A stretch of 64,000 nt of DNA from Lachnospiraceae bacterium. GTDB lineage: Bacteria > Bacillota > Clostridia > Lachnospirales > Lachnospiraceae. Of the stretch, positions 32,099 to 41,761 are shown one piece after another. The notes beneath the pieces are model-generated. The model saw only the letters and a program-made list of their open reading frames with translations, did no database searches and was not told where the DNA came from. Made by a program: the position numbers and the translations under genes. Each line of letters starts with the position of its first letter. Within the stretch, counting starts at the first letter, position 1. The stretch is taken from positions 62,001 to 126,000 of the forward strand of contig JAJXRY010000002.1 in assembly GCA_021628825.1 (NCBI GenBank). Reading direction: 5' to 3'.

Positions 32099-34375
32099 CT
32101 AAAAAAATTCCTGTTCTTTGAGAATCTCATCCGGCACGGACTTTCCGCAATTTCGCTGCTTCTGAAGCAAATTATCCATGCGGTGTTTCTTCTGCCCCTG
32201 CTTCACGTAATAACGTGCGATCATCTCTTTATACATGGGATTAATTTCCAGTTTATCACGGATCTCCTTTGCGAAAGTACAGTAAGTAAACAGAATACCT
32301 CTTACTACCTTGTTGAGTCTCGGTGATCCACTGCTTTCATACAATACCCAGACACAGTAATCCCTCACGAACATCTCTTTGAAGTTATTCTTCGCGCGCA
32401 CCAGATCGTTCTTGATCTTCTCCTTGGCATCGGAGGAAAGCTCATTGTTTTTCTTATAAAACTGCACATAATCGAAATATTCACTGGTAAGGGAATGTTC
32501 CGAAACATCATTCCATCTGGCTCCCTGCTCTCTCTTGCACATCTCCCAGCGGAACTGTCCGGTGAGACGTAAGATCGACATCTGTAAATCCTCCAGGTGG
32601 AACAGGGAAAGCATCATTCGTGCCGGTGTTGTTCTCCTCTTCCCCTCAATTTCCTGCCACATAATTCCTCTGGTTCCAATGTTCGGCATCAGAATGAAAT
32701 CCGGCAGTACCTCTACATGAATATATTCCTTGGAAATTCCCTCATCCGGATTGGTATAAATCGTTTCCCTGTAATAGGCACTGTAATCCGTATTTCGGAT
32801 TCCGTTCATAATCTGTTCTACACGGTCCGCACTTACAACCGCCGCATCCAGTGTTTTTAACAGATTGTGTTCTGAAAAGATCGGACAATAGGTACTGATG
32901 TGTCCACTCGTTGTCTTATTTACCGTCGGGAATACATTCTCCAGCTCATACATGACTCTGGATTCCGGTGTCCGTAATAAAGCGGCCTCTTCTTCCTTCG
33001 TAATCTTGGCAAGACGCTGCTGCTCATGCAGATAATCCGCATAGTCCATGTCGAATTCATTACGGCTCGGTTCTTTTTGTCCATGATAAATCGCCATCAG
33101 CCATTCATAATAGGAATAAACACCACGCTTGGGATCAGTCGGAATCTGTTCTGACATGCGGTACAGGGCAACTGCATTCTCCAGTCCTGCCAGTTCCTCA
33201 TCCATATAACCGAAGTTGAAGAACATCTTCACAACCTTCGGAATGGCGGTATCCTTCACACTCTTCTGGAAAGCCTGAATATAAATCTTATTAAAGCCTT
33301 TCGTAATTCCGGCCCGCAGCATACGCGCATCGTCTTCAGTACTGTTCTTATTCACCAGATGCTTGTAGGTCTCCACACGCTTCCGGAACTCTGCTGCAAA
33401 ATCCGCCTCGCATTCTGCATACTGCAGAATCTGGTCAAGGGAATTCTTAATCTTTCCAACAATATCCTCATCCAACTGGGCTGCCGCCTCGGCCTGCTGC
33501 TTCACCAGCTCCCCAATCTGTGCCATCCTGCTCTCGCAATCTGCTTTTCTTGCCGCAAAAAATTCCTTCTGCGCATAGCCCTGTTTTTCGAGCTGGCTTA
33601 AGGTTCCTGTCAGCATCTTCTTTACCAGCATGACGGAAACATCCTTTAAGCCGTTCTTCTTGACAATTTTTTCATAAAGGGAAAGATACAGCTCCAGAAG
33701 ATCCAGACTGCTCTCATTCATCAGCAGCTCACAGATCTCCTGAATATGGTTCTTCATTCTGCCATACAAACCCGCCATCTGATTCATGTCATCACAGGTC
33801 TTCGACATAAATCCGACTACGAAGTTCATATCCGTCTTATTCTTATCCCACACGGAAAGCATCTGCTCCATGGTGCTGTAGTATCCGGAAATCCAGTTCG
33901 GAATCTTTTCCTCCTGTGGAATATCGGAAAGCTCTTCATAACGCTCCAGTTCGCCCGGTGAAATGTGGTTATTCTCACAGATCCGCATATAGTTCTCATA
34001 GCTTCCGGTCAGATAATCCTGCATCATATCACAGGTTGTCTGTACTTCCTTATAACGGAGCAGAAGCTCATCAAGCTGCCGGAACAGGGATGACTGAAAA
34101 TAATGTACTGCCTCTCCATGCTCCTTAAAAAACTTTTGCAGCTCCGGCACCCTGGAAGGATAATCCACAACCGCCAGATTCTCTTTTGCCACATACCGGA
34201 AATTCGTCTCCTTATGAATCAGGTCCGGAAGGCCGATCACATCCCCGTTATGAAGCTCATAAAATCCGCCGTCAAAAACAACCTCTGCCGTTCCTCTCAT
34301 GATCATCATCAGTCCGTTCAGCTTCTGACCGTTTTCATAAATCACTGTCCCCTTCAAAATTTCTCTCATACCCAT
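32099..34375 (-). CDS. Large protein with N-terminal cyclic-nucleotide-binding-like domain
   Basis: Cytoplasmic protein of 758 residues, intact. Residues 1 to ~90 look like a Crp/cNMP-binding beta-roll (LKGTVIYENGQKLNGLMMIM, ELHNGDVIGLPDL), followed by a long helical region (residues ~90-380) rich in Leu, Glu and Lys, and a C-terminal ~330 residues with several aromatic clusters (NIGTRGIMWQEIEGKRRTTP, EMCKREQGARWNDVSEHSL). No HTH, kinase or cyclase motif is evident. I recall similar uncharacterised proteins in Lachnospiraceae but cannot name a family. It stands alone between the glycerol operon and the alpha-galactosidase gene. The role is unknown; a cytoplasmic regulatory or scaffold protein is possible. 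Confidence 0.7.
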   Translation of the reverse strand: MGMREILKGTVIYENGQKLNGLMMIMRGTAEVVFDGGFYELHNGDVIGLPDLIHKETNFRYVAKENLAVVDYPSRVPELQKFFKEHGEAVHYFQSSLFRQLDELLLRYKEVQTTCDMMQDYLTGSYENYMRICENNHISPGELERYEELSDIPQEEKIPNWISGYYSTMEQMLSVWDKNKTDMNFVVGFMSKTCDDMNQMAGLYGRMKNHIQEICELLMNESSLDLLELYLSLYEKIVKKNGLKDVSVMLVKKMLTGTLSQLEKQGYAQKEFFAARKADCESRMAQIGELVKQQAEAAAQLDEDIVGKIKNSLDQILQYAECEADFAAEFRKRVETYKHLVNKNSTEDDARMLRAGITKGFNKIYIQAFQKSVKDTAIPKVVKMFFNFGYMDEELAGLENAVALYRMSEQIPTDPKRGVYSYYEWLMAIYHGQKEPSRNEFDMDYADYLHEQQRLAKITKEEEAALLRTPESRVMYELENVFPTVNKTTSGHISTYCPIFSEHNLLKTLDAAVVSADRVEQIMNGIRNTDYSAYYRETIYTNPDEGISKEYIHVEVLPDFILMPNIGTRGIMWQEIEGKRRTTPARMMLSLFHLEDLQMSILRLTGQFRWEMCKREQGARWNDVSEHSLTSEYFDYVQFYKKNNELSSDAKEKIKNDLVRAKNNFKEMFVRDYCVWVLYESSGSPRLNKVVRGILFTYCTFAKEIRDKLEINPMYKEMIARYYVKQGQKKHRMDNLLQKQRNCGKSVPDEILKEQEFF

Positions 34376-34409
34376 TTTAATTCCGACACCTCTTCTCTAC
34401 CCCTGTAAT

Positions 34410-35908
34410 CTAGTCTTCATCATCTGCCCAGGCCAGTGCGCAACGAACCGCTCTCCTCCAGCCCTTCAGGAGCTGTCTGCGGTGTTCTTCTCCCATTTGA
34501 TGGGTAAACTCCGTTGACAACTGCCAGTTTTCTTTAATTTCTTCCTTATCCTTATAGTAACCACAGGCAAGTCCTGCAAGGTATGCCGCACCAAGCGCCG
34601 TTGTCTCAATACATTCCGGCCGGTAAACCCTTGCGCCCAGAATATCTGCCTGAAACTGCATCAGGAAATCATTCGCGCTCGCACCGCCATCCACCTTCAA
34701 TCCGGCAATGGATACCTCCACGTCTTCTTCCATGGCATGCAGCACATCCGATGACTGGTAAGCAATGGATTCCAGCGTTGCCCGGATAAAATGCTCCTTC
34801 TGGCAGCCTCTGGTAATTCCGACGATCGTGCCTCTTGCATAAGGATCCCAGTAGGGCGCTCCCATACCGGCAAAAGCCGGAACCAGATAAACTCCTCCGG
34901 TATCCTCTGCTCCATTCGCATACTTCTCCGTTTCCGATGCCTTTTTAATCATGCGCATGCCATCACGCAGCCACTGGATCGCCGCACCCGCCACGAACAC
35001 GCTTCCTTCCAGTGCATATTCCACCTGATCTGAAGTGCTTGCTGCAATCGTGGTAAGCAGTCCATGCTTTGAAGCAATGGCTTCCCGTCCGGTATTCATT
35101 AGCAGGAAGCATCCGGTTCCATATGTATTCTTCACCTGTCCCTTTTCAAAACAGCACTGTCCGAAAAGTGCCGCCTGCTGGTCTCCTGCAATTCCGGCAA
35201 TCGGGATCGTGCCTCCTAAACCGAGCTCTCCGTATAACCATAGATGCAGCTTGACGGCTTTACCTCCGGAAGCATACATTCCGGAATACGGAAAAGGGAA
35301 AGCAGTTCCTTATCCCAGCAGAGCTTATGAATATCAAACAGCATCGTTCTGGATGCATTCGTATAATCCGTCACATGAACCTCACCCTTGGTGAGATTAT
35401 AAATCAGCCAGCTGTCCACGGTTCCAAATAACAGCTCCCCACGTTCTGCACGCTCTCTGGCTCCCTCCACATGATCCAGAATCCATGCAATCTTGGTTGC
35501 ACTGAAATACGCATCAGGGATAAGGCCTGTCTTTTCTTTAATTAATTCACTGTAACCCAGTGCTGCCAGTTCATCAATCCGGTCTGCGGTTCTCCGGCAC
35601 TGCCATACAATCGCGTTATAAATGGGTTCCCCGGTCTTTCGGTCCCAGATAATGGTCGTTTCACGCTGGTTTGTAATGCCGATTGCCGCAATGTCCTCCG
35701 GCTGCGCCATGACCTTCGCCATCGCCTCTGTCGTAACAGCAAGCTGGGAAGCCCAGATTTCTCTCGGATCATGCTCCACCCACCCCGGCTGTGGATAAAT
35801 CTGTGAAAATTCCTTCTGTGCCATGCTGTGAATCTTCCCATTCTTTTCAAAAAGAATACAACGGGAGCTGGTCGTACCCTGATCCAATGCCATAAGATAT
35901 TTTGCCAT
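34410..35908 (-). CDS. glpK: Glycerol kinase (GlpK), one apparent frameshift
   Basis: FGGY-family kinase converting glycerol to glycerol-3-phosphate with ATP, about 499 residues. Visible: N-terminal ALDQGTTSSRCILFEKNG, GWVEHDPREIW, NQRETTIIWDRKTG, the ATP-binding IAGIAGDQQAALFGQ, and VDGGASANDFLMQFQADIL. The frame breaks near 35218-35220: one missing T in a short T run separates a 230- and a 289-residue part; the repaired join is YTESSVLGGTIPIAGIAG. AGGAGG precedes the ATG. It is the last gene of the three-gene glycerol operon; a glycerol facilitator is not visible here. Confidence 0.93.
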
Positions 35909-35920
35909 ACCGTATACCTC

Positions 35921-37327
35921 CTATTCCATTGCAGATGTTGCCACGATATTGATTCCGGTATCCGCAATATTGGAAATCAGGATGTCCCCTACCCGGACCG
36001 GTGCTGCTGCCACTGCCTTACGGAGAATCCCCATACATTCGTCAATTTTTCCCTTCGGGATTTCACCATTGGTTTTCACGGAAACCACCTGATTTCTTCT
36101 GCCCTCTACCTTAATCAAAGAGGTCAATGTCCGGACAGGCGCCGTGAATTCATTCCGTGCATAAGCCTCACCCTTCGGACAGGTATTTCCCGTAATGTCA
36201 AGCGTTCCGTCATCATTTCTCTTAACGGTAACCAGACATCCCAACGGACATCCGATACAGATCACCTGACTGTTTTTATCAAATCCTTCCGGAATGGTAT
36301 TCTTGGATTTCGCAGGAATTTTCGGGCGGACCGCTTCTCCCCAGTCCTCTTCTCCCTGTAATATATGTTCTGCCGCATATTCTCCTGCATGAACCGCTTC
36401 CTCCGATACATGATCCACAAGATCGTGTACATGAAGAACATTTCCGCAGGCAAAAACACCTTCTACCGTCGTTTCCAGCTTCGCATTAACCACAGGTCCC
36501 TGTGTCATGGAATCCATCTGTGCGCCTGCCTGGATACTCAGTTCATTCTCCGGAATCAGACCGCAGGAAAGCAGAAGGGTATCACATTCCACATACTGTT
36601 CACTGCCCGGAATTGGTTTCAGGTTCTCATCCACTTTGGAAATCGTAACTCCCTCAATCCGGTCTGCTCCATGGATTTCCGTCACGGTATGACTGAGCAT
36701 CAGCGGGATATCATAATCGTCCAGACACTGTGCAATATTTCTCCGTAAGCCGCCCGAATACGGCATAATCTCCGCAACCAGCTTCACCTTCGCGCCCTGC
36801 AGTGTCATACGCCGTGCCATAATCAGGCCAATATCTCCGGATCCTAATACAACGACGCTCTTGCCCGGGAGCCGGCCCTCGATATTGACATAACGCTGTG
36901 CTGTTCCTGCAGAAAACACTCCAGCCGGACGATATCCCGGAATGTTCATGGCTCCACGTGAACGTTCCCGGCATCCCATGGCAAGCACCACGGCTTTGCA
37001 TTCGATCTGAAACATGCCCTGTTCCTTATTCATTGCGGTAACCACGCAGGTCTTACCTCCCTGCACATCTACCACCATCGTATTCAGCAGATACTTCACA
37101 CCGGAAGCCTTTACCTTTTCCACATAACGGTTCGCATATTCCGGTCCTGTCAGTTCTTCCTTAAAGGTGTGAAGTCCGAAACCATTGTGAATACACTGGT
37201 TCAGAATTCCACCAAGCTCTTTGTCTCTTTCAAGAATCAGAATATCCTTAATTCCCTTTTCTTCTGCGGCAAGGGCTGCTGCCATGCCCGCAGGTCCACC
37301 ACCGATAACAACAAGTTCTGCCTTCAT
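35921..37327 (-). CDS. FAD-dependent oxidoreductase fused to a DUF1667 domain
   Basis: About 468 residues from ATG 37327 (GGGGAGG site, two bases past the upstream stop). Residues 1 to ~355 are a pyridine-nucleotide-disulfide type FAD enzyme (VVIGGGPAGMAAALAAEEKG, VVVLGSGDIGLIMARRM, VFACGNVLHVHDLVDHVSEE), the partner of GlpA-like dehydrogenases in Firmicutes glycerol operons. The chain then runs into a DUF1667 domain (VICIGCPLGCLVTVKRNDDG, IPKGKIDECMGILRKAV, DTGINIVATS), which is normally a separate ~120-residue protein with metal-type Cys. The usual C-terminal ~60 residues of the oxidoreductase seem to be missing at the join. Predicted role is electron transfer in anaerobic glycerol-3-phosphate oxidation. 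Confidence 0.82.
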   Translation of the reverse strand: MKAELVVIGGGPAGMAAALAAEEKGIKDILILERDKELGGILNQCIHNGFGLHTFKEELTGPEYANRYVEKVKASGVKYLLNTMVVDVQGGKTCVVTAMNKEQGMFQIECKAVVLAMGCRERSRGAMNIPGYRPAGVFSAGTAQRYVNIEGRLPGKSVVVLGSGDIGLIMARRMTLQGAKVKLVAEIMPYSGGLRRNIAQCLDDYDIPLMLSHTVTEIHGADRIEGVTISKVDENLKPIPGSEQYVECDTLLLSCGLIPENELSIQAGAQMDSMTQGPVVNAKLETTVEGVFACGNVLHVHDLVDHVSEEAVHAGEYAAEHILQGEEDWGEAVRPKIPAKSKNTIPEGFDKNSQVICIGCPLGCLVTVKRNDDGTLDITGNTCPKGEAYARNEFTAPVRTLTSLIKVEGRRNQVVSVKTNGEIPKGKIDECMGILRKAVAAAPVRVGDILISNIADTGINIVATSAME

Positions 37328-37328
37328 C

Positions 37329-38849
37329 CTACAAGTCCTCCCCAGCTTCTTCCGGAAGTACATAATAAGATCCTTCCTGTGCTTTCTGAATTCTGCTTTC
37401 GTCCACAGACAATTCCCGTGCCAGAATTTCGACTACCCTCGGATTGCAGAAGCCCGACTGGCATCGTCCCATCCCTGCACGCGTTCTGCGCTTCACGCCA
37501 TCGGTTGTCGTTGCCCCGAGCGGACGGTGAATGGCATCCAGAATCTCGCCCTCAGACACCATCTCGCATCGGCAGATAATATTGGCATAGGCCGGATTCT
37601 GCTGAATCAGAGCATGCCGCTCTTCATCGGTTGCAAGTGCCATGCTCGGTATTCCCTTTCTGGCTGCAATGAAATTGTCCTTCTTCTGTGGCTTCAAAAT
37701 CCCGGTCACGAGATCTGCCACATATTCTCCCGTTGCCGGAGCACACGATAATCCCGGAGATTCCATGCCTGCCACATCAATAAATCCCGGCGCATCCGGC
37801 ACTTCCCCGATCATAAAGTCGCCCTCTTTGTAATAAAGTCCTTCTTTATTTTTAAGCGCTGTTCCCTTCACAAGTCTTGCGCGCAGTCCGGCAAAAGAAG
37901 TAATCACCTGACGAAGCGGCACTTCCTTCACGCTTAAGGCTGCCTTTTTCTTTCACAAGGTCAAGGCCTGCACTGGAAGTATCCACGCCCTCTTTGTTCT
38001 CCTGATCCTCTGCGGTCGGTCCGATCAGCAGATTGCCGTGAACCGTAGGCGTTACGAGAATTCCCTTTCCCAGTGCGGTAGGAAGCTGGAAAAGCGTATG
38101 ACTCACCATCTTTCCGACACTCTTGTCACAAAGGAGATATTCTCCCTTGCGGGGTTCAATCTCGATCTTCTGATCACTTACCATATTATGAATCTGATCT
38201 GCATAAACACCGGCTGCATTAATGACTACCTTTGCTTCATAATCCTTCTGCGTGCCATCCGAAGCCACGGTATGAATCCGGTATGCCCCGTTGCTTTCCG
38301 ATACTGCATCTGCATGGACTTTGTCAATTCCGGTTACTTTCGTTCCGAGATAAATTCCACACCATTCACTGCTGCATTTTCCGCAAGGGCAATCGTAAGC
38401 CCGAACGGACAGACAATTCCCCCTGTAGGCACATAAAGAGCAGCCACTACCTGATCACCGATCTCCGGCTCCAGCTTTAGCAGCTCCTTTCTTTCTATAA
38501 TACGCAGGTCTTCCACACCGTTCTGTTCTCCGCGGTGTAAAAGCTCCTCTAATTTATCCCGGTCCTTTTCATCAAAGCAGAGTATCAGGGAACCGTTCTG
38601 CTCATAGGCAAAATCAAGCTCCTTCGAAAGCTGCCGGATCATCCGGCTTCCTGCTACATTCAGCTTCGCCTTTAATGTTCCGCTCTTGGCATCATATCCG
38701 GCATGGGCAATGCCGCTGTTTGCTTTCGAGGTTCCCTCGCAGATATCCGTACAACGTTCCAGAACGGCCGTTTTCAACTGATACTTCGACAATTCTCTTG
38801 CAATGGCACTTCCGTTTACCCCTGCCCCAATAATTACTACATCATACAT
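37329..38849 (-). CDS. Glycerol-3-phosphate dehydrogenase-type FAD oxidoreductase with BFD-like domain
   Basis: About 506 residues, first gene of the glycerol operon. N-terminal Rossmann FAD motif (VVIIGAGVNGSAIARELSKY), DAO fold (IAHAGYDAKSGTLKAKLNV, VINAAGVYADQIHNM), and C-terminal BFD-like [2Fe-2S] region with four Cys (NIICRCEMVSEGEI, GMGRCQSGFCNPRV). This matches the GlpA-type/L-2-hydroxyglutarate oxidase-like family that oxidises glycerol-3-phosphate to dihydroxyacetone phosphate. Two apparent indels: one missing A near 38353 and one extra A near 37951-37955. AAAGGAAGGG precedes the ATG. The stop lies two bases from the next start. Confidence 0.85.
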
Positions 38850-38879
38850 ACGAAACCCTTCCTTTAATTTATTATCCGT

Positions 38880-39609
38880 TTACTCATTATTTTCATCGGA
38901 AAGCTCGATCGTGTACCGGATCTCCTGCATCCGCAGATCGAGCTCCGCGCTGGTTTCTGCACATGCACTGAGTTCCGTGGAAATCTTCTCCAGAAGCTCC
39001 GGAGAAAGCTCCTTTTTGTAGCGCATCTGATGCTCTAAGTTTGCCCAGAATTCCATGGCAATCGTCCGCAGCTGCACCTCTACCTTCACATTCCGCTTTT
39101 CATTTTGGAGGAAAATCGGAACACTGATAATCAGATGCAGACTCCGGTAACCGTTTCCCTTGGGATTCCGGATATAATCCTTCATTTCAATTAATGTCAC
39201 ATCATCCTGCCGGATCAGACAGTCTGCCAGCATATAAATATCATCAATAAAGCAACAGATGACACGCACACCGGCGATATCAAATAAATTCCCTTCTATG
39301 GAATCCAGTGTCATGGGAAGGTTCTTTCTCTTCAGCTTCCCATAAATACTTTCCGGTGCTTTCAATCTGGACTTGATGCTTTCAATCGGATTATGATCGC
39401 TTTGTAAAGAAAGCTCTTCATTTAATACCTTAAACTTGGTCTCCACTTCCATGATCGCACAACGGTAACGGCTCATTAGTCCCTTGGCATCATGCAGCAG
39501 CTCCATGAAACGATCCATTTCATCCAGCTTTGGCATCTGTTTTATTACTGCGGTATTCTCCTGTATTTCTTCGATAACGTTATTTGGGTTATTTTTCTAT
39601 TACTTCCAC
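38880..39609 (-). CDS. Small alarmone (p)ppGpp synthetase, RelQ-type
   Basis: Single-domain GTP pyrophosphokinase of about 240 residues, lacking hydrolase and regulatory domains. Synthetase motifs are present: SIKSRLKAPESIYGKLKRKN (ATP binding), DIAGVRVICCFIDDIYMLAD, RNPKGNGYRSLHLIISV and EVQLRTIAMEFWANLEHQMR. I place the start at a GTG (39609) with an AAGAGG site, giving MEVIENNPNNVIEEIQENTA; this needs removal of one A at about 39593-39597. Otherwise the frame begins at an internal ATG (39536) without ribosome site. It sits upstream of the glycerol operon on the same strand. Confidence 0.87.
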
Positions 39610-39748
39610 TGTAAATTCCTCTTGTATCTGTTTGTATTTCGGTATAGAATGGATAGGCTGTATTGCTAATAAGTCCCAGAAAACGAATGTCTGCTTCGCA
39701 GCCGCTTGTTTTCCTGACACTTAATTACATCATACCACAGGTGAAGAA

Positions 39749-41107
39749 ATGAAACAATTAGAACAAAGCTTAACCGAAGGTTCTTTAGGGAAAAAAATCT
39801 TTTTATTTAGTCTGCCATTAATGCTGAGCAACCTCTTACAGGTTCTCTTCAATATGGCAGATATTGCTGTTGTCGGTAAATTCGCCGGAAGTAACGCATT
39901 AGGGTCCGTTGGCTCCACCTCGATACTCGTAACTTTATTTACGAGCTTTTTTTAATCGGGGTCGGCGGTGGAATCAATGTGCTTGTTGCCCTTCACATCG
40001 GCGCCGGTAATAAAAAGGAAGCAAAGGAAACCATTACAACCGCTTACGTGCTTTTGCCTGTGCATGGGAATTCTGCTTCTCATTGTCGGAATTACCGGTG
40101 CCCGAGGAATTCTTTCCTTAATGAATACCAAGCCGGAGCTGATCGATGGTGCAGTCCTGTATCTGCGGATTTATTTTCTGGGGCTTCCCGCTGTCGGTGT
40201 ATACAACTGCGGTAATGCTATTTTAAGTGCTGCCGGAGATACGAAAAAGCCACTTTATTTCCTGTCCATTGCGGGTGTCGTTAATGTTGCCTTAAACCTG
40301 CTGCTTGTCATTGTTTTTCACCTGGATGTTGCCGGTGTTGCCATTGCAAGTATTATTTCGCAGTATATCTCTGCCATATTAATCACCCATGCCCTTACGC
40401 ATGGAGACAACGTATACACGATTTCTCTGCGCCATCAGACCTTACGCTCTCTTGTCTTAAAGGATAAGCTGATCGCCATTTTAAAGCTGGGACTCCCTTC
40501 CGGCTTACAAAATATGGTCTTCATGTTTGCCAATCTCTTCGTCCAGGTTGGTGTCAACAGCTTCTCGGCAACCATGGTTGCTGCCAATTCTGCTGCCGCC
40601 AATGCAGACGGACCGGTATATGAAGTCATGGCCGCTTTTTATGTTGCCTGCAGCAGCTTCATGGGACAGAATCTCGGCGCAAAGAAAAAGGACCGCATCT
40701 TAAAGAGTTACTTTGTAAGTCTGTCCTATTCCTTCTTTATCGGACTGATTCTCGGACTTACGATCCTCTTTATGGGTCCTGATTTCCTGTTATTATTTAC
40801 TTCTGATCCTGCGGTAATCGAGCTTGGCATGTACCGCCTTAAAATTATGAGCGTATCCTATGCGTTCTCTGCTTTTATGGATTGTACCATCGCCGCCTCC
40901 CGTGGACTTGGCAAGACGGTTGTTCCCACCTTTATCGTAATTATGGGCTCCTGCATCTTCCGTGTGATCTGGATTTATACCATTTTCGCCTACTTTAAAA
41001 CCATTCCGTCCCTGTACCTGCTCTATATCTTCTCCTGGACCATTACCGCAGCGGCTGAAATTATTTATTTCCAGGCAATTTACCGAAAGGAAATGAGGGG
41101 AGTTTAA
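39749..41107 (+). CDS. MATE-family efflux transporter
   Basis: Multidrug/toxic-compound extrusion antiporter of about 452 residues, 12 predicted helices. N-terminus: EGSLGKKIFLFSLPLMLSNL and QVLFNMADIAVVGKFAGSNA; internal signature GGGINVLVALHIGAGNKKEA. Two indels: a T run at 39946-39952 (one missing or two extra) and one extra T at about 40053-40056; together they leave 68- and 379-residue pieces. The ATG follows GGTGAAGAA. The gene converges on and nearly touches the truncated hipA piece. Confidence 0.88.
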
Positions 41108-41108
41108 G

Positions 41109-41222
41109 TTACTGAATATAATCCCCATCATATTCAAATGCTGCGAGTCTGTTCTCATACAAGGCCATGGTTCCAACCTGTCTGTCATGATAAAAAACAT
41201 CAACCTTATTTAGTCTGCGCAT
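41109..41222 (-). pseudogene. Truncated HipA-like toxin (N-terminal stub)
   Basis: ATG at 41222 with a perfect GGAGG site overlaps the end of the HTH gene by 17 bases, as in hipBA-type operons. The 37-residue peptide (RRLNKVDVFYHDRQVGTMA, ending FEYDGDYIQ) matches the first part of the HipA N-terminal domain, which normally continues for about 400 residues with a kinase domain. It is cut off just where the MATE gene end begins on the opposite strand, so the toxin is almost certainly dead. Confidence 0.65.
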
Positions 41223-41488
41223 GAATTACCTCCTCAATGGAAGCAAATGGTACCTTGCTGAATAATTCTTCAAGTTCTCCCTCTACTTCAAGTGCTATAG
41301 CTATTTTTGTAAGCGACTGAAGTGAAATCTCCCCCGTTTGTTCAAATCGTTTTAATGATCCAAGACTTACACCGGATCTTAGGGCAAGACTCTTCTGTGA
41401 AAGTTTCTTTCTCTTGCGAAGCTGAACCATTCTCTCTGCAATCTCTGTATTAATTTCTTTCCATGTTTTTTTGATATAAATTAATCAT
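41206..41488 (-). CDS. XRE-type HTH protein, HipB-like antitoxin
   Basis: About 93 residues with the start at 41488 (MINLYQKTWKEINTEIAERM). The HTH is clear: LRKRKKLSQKSLALRSGVSL and GSLKRFEQTGEISLQSLTKI. One extra A at about 41466-41472 shifts the first ~9 codons. The context, with an overlapping HipA N-terminal stub, makes it an orphaned HipB-like antitoxin/repressor. The 270 bases upstream to the ABC gene are very AT-rich and hold nothing else I can identify. Confidence 0.8.
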
Positions 41489-41761
41489 GCTAATATATTA
41501 TCCCAAATTGCAATTTTTTTATCAAGCTTGGAATAATATATTATTCCAATTTACAAATTCTCTCGAAAGCCAGTTCTCATTCTTTTTATTTACTTTGAAA
41601 TTATTTTTTTCCATGCAAATTAGGATCTGAAGTTTCATAAGTTATAATCGGCGTATCATACGAGTATCCCTGATTTTTTTACGGATTTAAGTTGTAATGG
41701 AATGCCTATGCACATAAAGATATTTTTGATTTACTATAATATTGCATAATTAAGTTGATAT

